Source of the DNA: Brachynemurus nebulosus | Lineage: Eukaryota; Arthropoda; Insecta; Neuroptera; Myrmeleontidae | DNA length: 64,000 bases | Assembly (NCBI GenBank): GCA_035578155.1 | Contig: JAPWDM010000005.1 | Coordinates: 24,116,877-24,180,876 of the forward strand | Direction: 5' to 3' | Part shown: piece after piece, positions 59,441 through 64,000 of the stretch | Layout of the letters: each line of letters begins with the position of its first letter | Numbering within the stretch: position 1 is the stretch's first letter | Made by a program: the position numbers and the translations under genes | Notes under the pieces: generated by a model | Databases searched by the model: none | Told to the model about the DNA's origin: nothing | The model's input: the letters and a program-made list of their open reading frames with translations, nothing else

Positions 59441-60187
59441 AGTTAAGTTGGAATCCTTCATGCTTTTTGGATAATTGTATTTTTGCTACGTTAAAATTTT
59501 TGTTTTTCTTCATGATGAACGGTGTTGATAAAGTCTTCTAATATTTTTTAATCTTTAAAACCATGTCATTTTATTTAAGAAAAAAAAATCATTAACATAT
59601 AAAAACCATTTAGCAAAAATTGTTTCTCATAAGGATTACAAGCGGATTAATTATGTCAACTACTATTAGAATTGCAATCATTTCCCTCCTGCCAAAAAAA
59701 ACTCATTAAAAATCATGAGAAAAACAAATAAATAATTACCAGCCAAACAACCATACAGAGAAAAAATGAATTTTGCCGCGTGTCCCAGAAAAAAAAAATT
59801 AATATCAATAGCAGTAACCGTTTAGTTTACTTACGGGATAAAAGCTTTAAGCTATAAATATAATGTTATATTATTCCAATATGTGTTTTGTCATATACAG
59901 TTAGAAATAAATGGGGGTAATTTTTGGGCGAGAAAAAAAATAACCCATAATAGTCGCCGTTTGCTTACAACGTGTAATAAAAAGTTATGTATTCATTGTT
60001 ATGTTGTGTAGTTGTCGTAATATGAAATGTAAAACCGCATTGTAATCTGTAATATTACATAAATCGAATCCAATATAAATAATATGAAGCTATGCGAAGA
60101 CGATCAAAATACTTCATTAGACAGTCATATTAGTACCTACGGTACTGTTCAATTTGTCAGCATATACGCACCCAATTTGTACAAGAT
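59441..60187. other. Non-coding stretch, nothing identified
   Basis: AT-rich, no supported gene. Confidence 0.3.
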
Positions 60188-60211
60188 TTACTCGATGACG
60201 TCGAGTAAATA
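60188..60211. repeat. Short palindrome ATTTACTCGA / TCGAGTAAAT
   Basis: Ten-base perfect arms with a 4-5-base centre (TGACG), directly abutting the MITE at 60212. Confidence 0.7.
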
Positions 60212-60412
60212 GTGTTCCGTACAGTAAATTGTTTTTAAATATGACTTGATGTAACAGCATATGAGATATTACTGTTAGGAACTATGGGCTACCCCACTTC
60301 TGTATTAAATTTCAAATTTTTTTGAAATTTATTCGACGGGCAGCCGGACGAATGAATGGACGTCGAAGTGATTCCATAAGCGTTATATTTTGCCAGTTTT
60401 GGTACGGAACAC
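60212..60412. mobile_element. 201-bp MITE with GTGTTCCGTAC ends
   Basis: GTGTTCCGTAC and GTACGGAACAC are perfect inverted ends flanked by TA (60210-60211, 60413-60414). The interior includes GGGCAGCCGGACGAATGAATGG and GTGATTCCATAAGCGTTATA. This layout, a CGGACGGAC-type word and a GTACGGAAC end, is familiar from short arthropod mariner-type repeats. Non-coding. Confidence 0.75.
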
Positions 60413-60595
60413 TAGTTAATTTCGGGTACGTCAAATTTCGGTAGCTGAGTCCTGACTTGGCCTATAAGTCATTTGATGTCAGATGTCAGATCTTATTATT
60501 CCTTCCGAAGCTTCTCTAACCGAGAAGATTAGTTTGAAATAGAAGTTGACAAAATCAAAAAGTAAGAATAAAAGAAACTGACATTTTTTTAAGTA

Positions 60596-61155
60596 ACGTA
60601 AAAGCCCCTATACTGGAACACTATTTTTAGGAGTGTAATTAAACTTGCTTATAAAAATTATCAAATAAATTAAACACTCATTTTTTTTTCTTAATAAGCA
60701 TGAAAGAAATTTTTTAATCCAATGAATGTTTTTAAAAAATACAACCCAAAAAATTTTATTTACTAATGTTTTTCTTTTACAAAATGTCGACATCTCTATT
60801 CAGACAAAGAAATATTAATGACACTAAGAGTTGGGAACCGATATACAAACAGACGTGTAATATGAGTAATATGACACATAGACGTCAAAGTAGAAAACAG
60901 AATGGTTTAAATATCAGACGTAAATAAAGGATTAAAATATTGTACTCGACAAAAACTGTTTAATATACATATATATGTATTTTTTTAATTAAGTAAGGAA
61001 ACATTAAATGCGAGGTGAATTTAAATTGAAAAATAATCATTCTATTAATAATATTTTTTGTTATCTGAGGTTTATTTCAGAAATTACTTCATTAATATAT
61101 AAATGTCAAAACTGTTCGGACATATGATCGCGTTCCGACATAGGGGCTTTTACGT
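60596..61155. mobile_element. 560-bp TA-flanked element, relative of the 47.3-kb element
   Basis: Ends ACGTAAAAGCCCCTATACTG-GAAC and GTTCCGACATAGGGGC-TTTTACGT are inverted over 24 bp with two mismatches and flanked by TA (60594-60595, 61156-61157). The 61-codon ORF inside is not a transposase. The TIR resembles that of the 47.3-kb element, especially the shared GGAAC inner end. Confidence 0.85.
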
Positions 61156-61157
61156 TA

Positions 61158-62721
<1,564 letters not shown>

Positions 62722-62739
62722 CCCGCAACCTTTTAATAT

Positions 62740-63615
62740 GTGTAGGGCCCCCCTATGGAAGTTAAGAGATGAAATTTGGTAAGTGGGGCTTATTCCGATG
62801 CACAACAATACTATCAAAGTGGGGTCAAATTTTGGGCAAATTTTTTTTCGGACCCGACCTTTAAGGGGGTGGTGGGGGGCGGAAAAACAATAAAACTTTT
62901 CCAAATCGGTTTTAAATAATGTTTCGGTCAATTATCTACAACATATCCAAAATTCAGCTTCCTAGGATGATATGGTGGGAGTAGAGGGGGGAAAAACGAT
63001 TTTCGCTGGATCTAACAGGCCCCCAGCCCCCCAGAATTAATGTAGAGGGTTGAAATTTGGTGTGTTGATAAAGTTCGTACCTAGGTTGTGCTTTTTGGAG
63101 GTTTTAATATTTTACCCCCACCCCCCTCATTTTTAAGCTACAATTTCATGCATTTTCGACGTTTTCGAAGTTTGTACCACTCGCACAGGTCACCCGAATA
63201 AACCTAGAGGGCTGAAATTTTGTATTCGGATTGAGTTAGTATCAAGGGGGTGCCTTTTGGGGGTCTCGACTTTTAACCCCTACCCCCACCATTTTTATAC
63301 CCAAAAGAACATGATTTTTCTTGTTTTTTAACAGTTTCGTTCGGGTCAAAATCTCCCCAAATAAACCTAGAGGGCTGAAATTTGGTGTACAGGTTAAGCT
63401 AATAGCCAGACACTGTTTTTTGGAGGTTTCAACTTTTAACCCTTACCCCCACGATTTTTACGCCAATATTTCCTTAATTTTTTTGCTTGTTTTCTAACAC
63501 GTCTAGAGACTCCATAAGGAAACCTAGAGGGCTGAAATTTTGTACGTGTATTCAGTTAGTATCCAGCTAGTACCTTGTAGGGAGTCCACATCACTTTTCC
63601 CCCCACTTCTCCCAT
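62740..63615. repeat. Degenerate tandem array of about 160-bp units
   Basis: The marker AGAGGGCTGAAATTTTGT recurs at about 63043, 63206, 63368 and 63525 (spacing 163, 162 and 157), with a more diverged unit near 62765. Each unit continues with TTAGTATC-like, CTTTTTGGAGGTTT, TTTTAACCCCTACCCCCACC and ATTTTTA segments. No ORF crosses the units. It is a minisatellite-like array or the internal repeats of a larger element. Confidence 0.8.
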
Positions 63616-64000
63616 TTTTACATCGGAATTGAATGCTATTGTTAAATGTGTTTTAAAAGCATTATGTTTATTCTAAATACAAGTAGGCGAATAGTAATTT
63701 TAAAAAATTTAAAAAAAAGTGAACTTACTTTTATGACAAATGAAATACGTACATACTAAGTAATTTAAAAATGTTATTAAAGTCACTGTTTATTTATAAA
63801 TTAGGAATTTTGAATTTTTAGTATTTATAAAATAGAAATTTTGGATTTTTTTGGAAAGAAAAACTATCTTTATAAAGGCCTTCCAGTTTACTATTTAAGG
63901 TCCTTTTTTAATATTTAAAACTAAAACATAAAGGCAATTAGCGGATAAACATGGGCAGGAATGTCCTCGTACGAATTGTGTTGGCTTTTTTTCTGCTACC
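63616..64000. other. Non-coding end of the window
   Basis: AT-rich; nothing recognised. Confidence 0.3.

Overview
This is AT-rich, intron-poor, gene-poor eukaryotic DNA with no bacterial features: no operons, Shine-Dalgarno sites, tRNA or rRNA genes, and no CRISPR array. The retroelement types (an R4/Dong-like LINE, a canonical GIY-YIG Penelope-like element), the tRNA-derived SINE, many miniature inverted-repeat transposons and short microsatellites fit an arthropod, most likely an insect, chromosome (inference). I found no host protein-coding gene I would defend. Only two stretches have convincing protein homology over more than 100 residues, and both are retrotransposon remnants.

Layout. 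1-16 kb: non-coding DNA carrying small inverted-repeat elements (1.07, 2.71, 8.59, 9.27, 12.48 and 14.67 kb), a very AT-rich block, and a GC-richer CTG/CAG-like tandem repeat at 11.05-11.57 kb. 16-32 kb: a 720-bp foldback element with a 9-bp target duplication, a TIR element holding a THAP-like peptide fragment, three elements bounded by TTAA (20.8, 27.3 and 30.4 kb), a degenerate triplicated repeat (24.9-25.9 kb), and members of a CACGG-ended TA-insertion family. 32-46 kb: a SINE-like repeat pair in opposite orientation, a long hairpin repeat, an approximately 130-bp tandem array, a PIF/Harbinger-like 1.3-kb element with a second hairpin repeat nested inside it, and an R4/Dong-type LINE remnant (39.4-41.4 kb) sitting in the ATT tract of a multi-hairpin repeat that recurs at 10.8, 29.2 and 45.1 kb. 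46-56 kb: a 1.5-kb TA-flanked element with repeated subterminal motifs, then a pair of head-to-head Penelope-like elements forming a nearly perfect 1.85-kb inverted repeat. 56-64 kb: a tRNA-derived SINE, more small TIR elements, a long AT microsatellite and an approximately 160-bp degenerate tandem array.

How the parts relate: the window is a nest of transposons. The clearest relationships are the LINE inside a microsatellite of another repeat, one hairpin repeat inside a Harbinger-like element, a CACGG element and a SINE-like repeat inside a 1.8-kb TTAA-flanked element, and the two Penelope copies joined head to head. Most non-autonomous elements carry no coding capacity and would have depended on transposases encoded elsewhere. 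Family names for them rest on target duplications and terminal repeats only.
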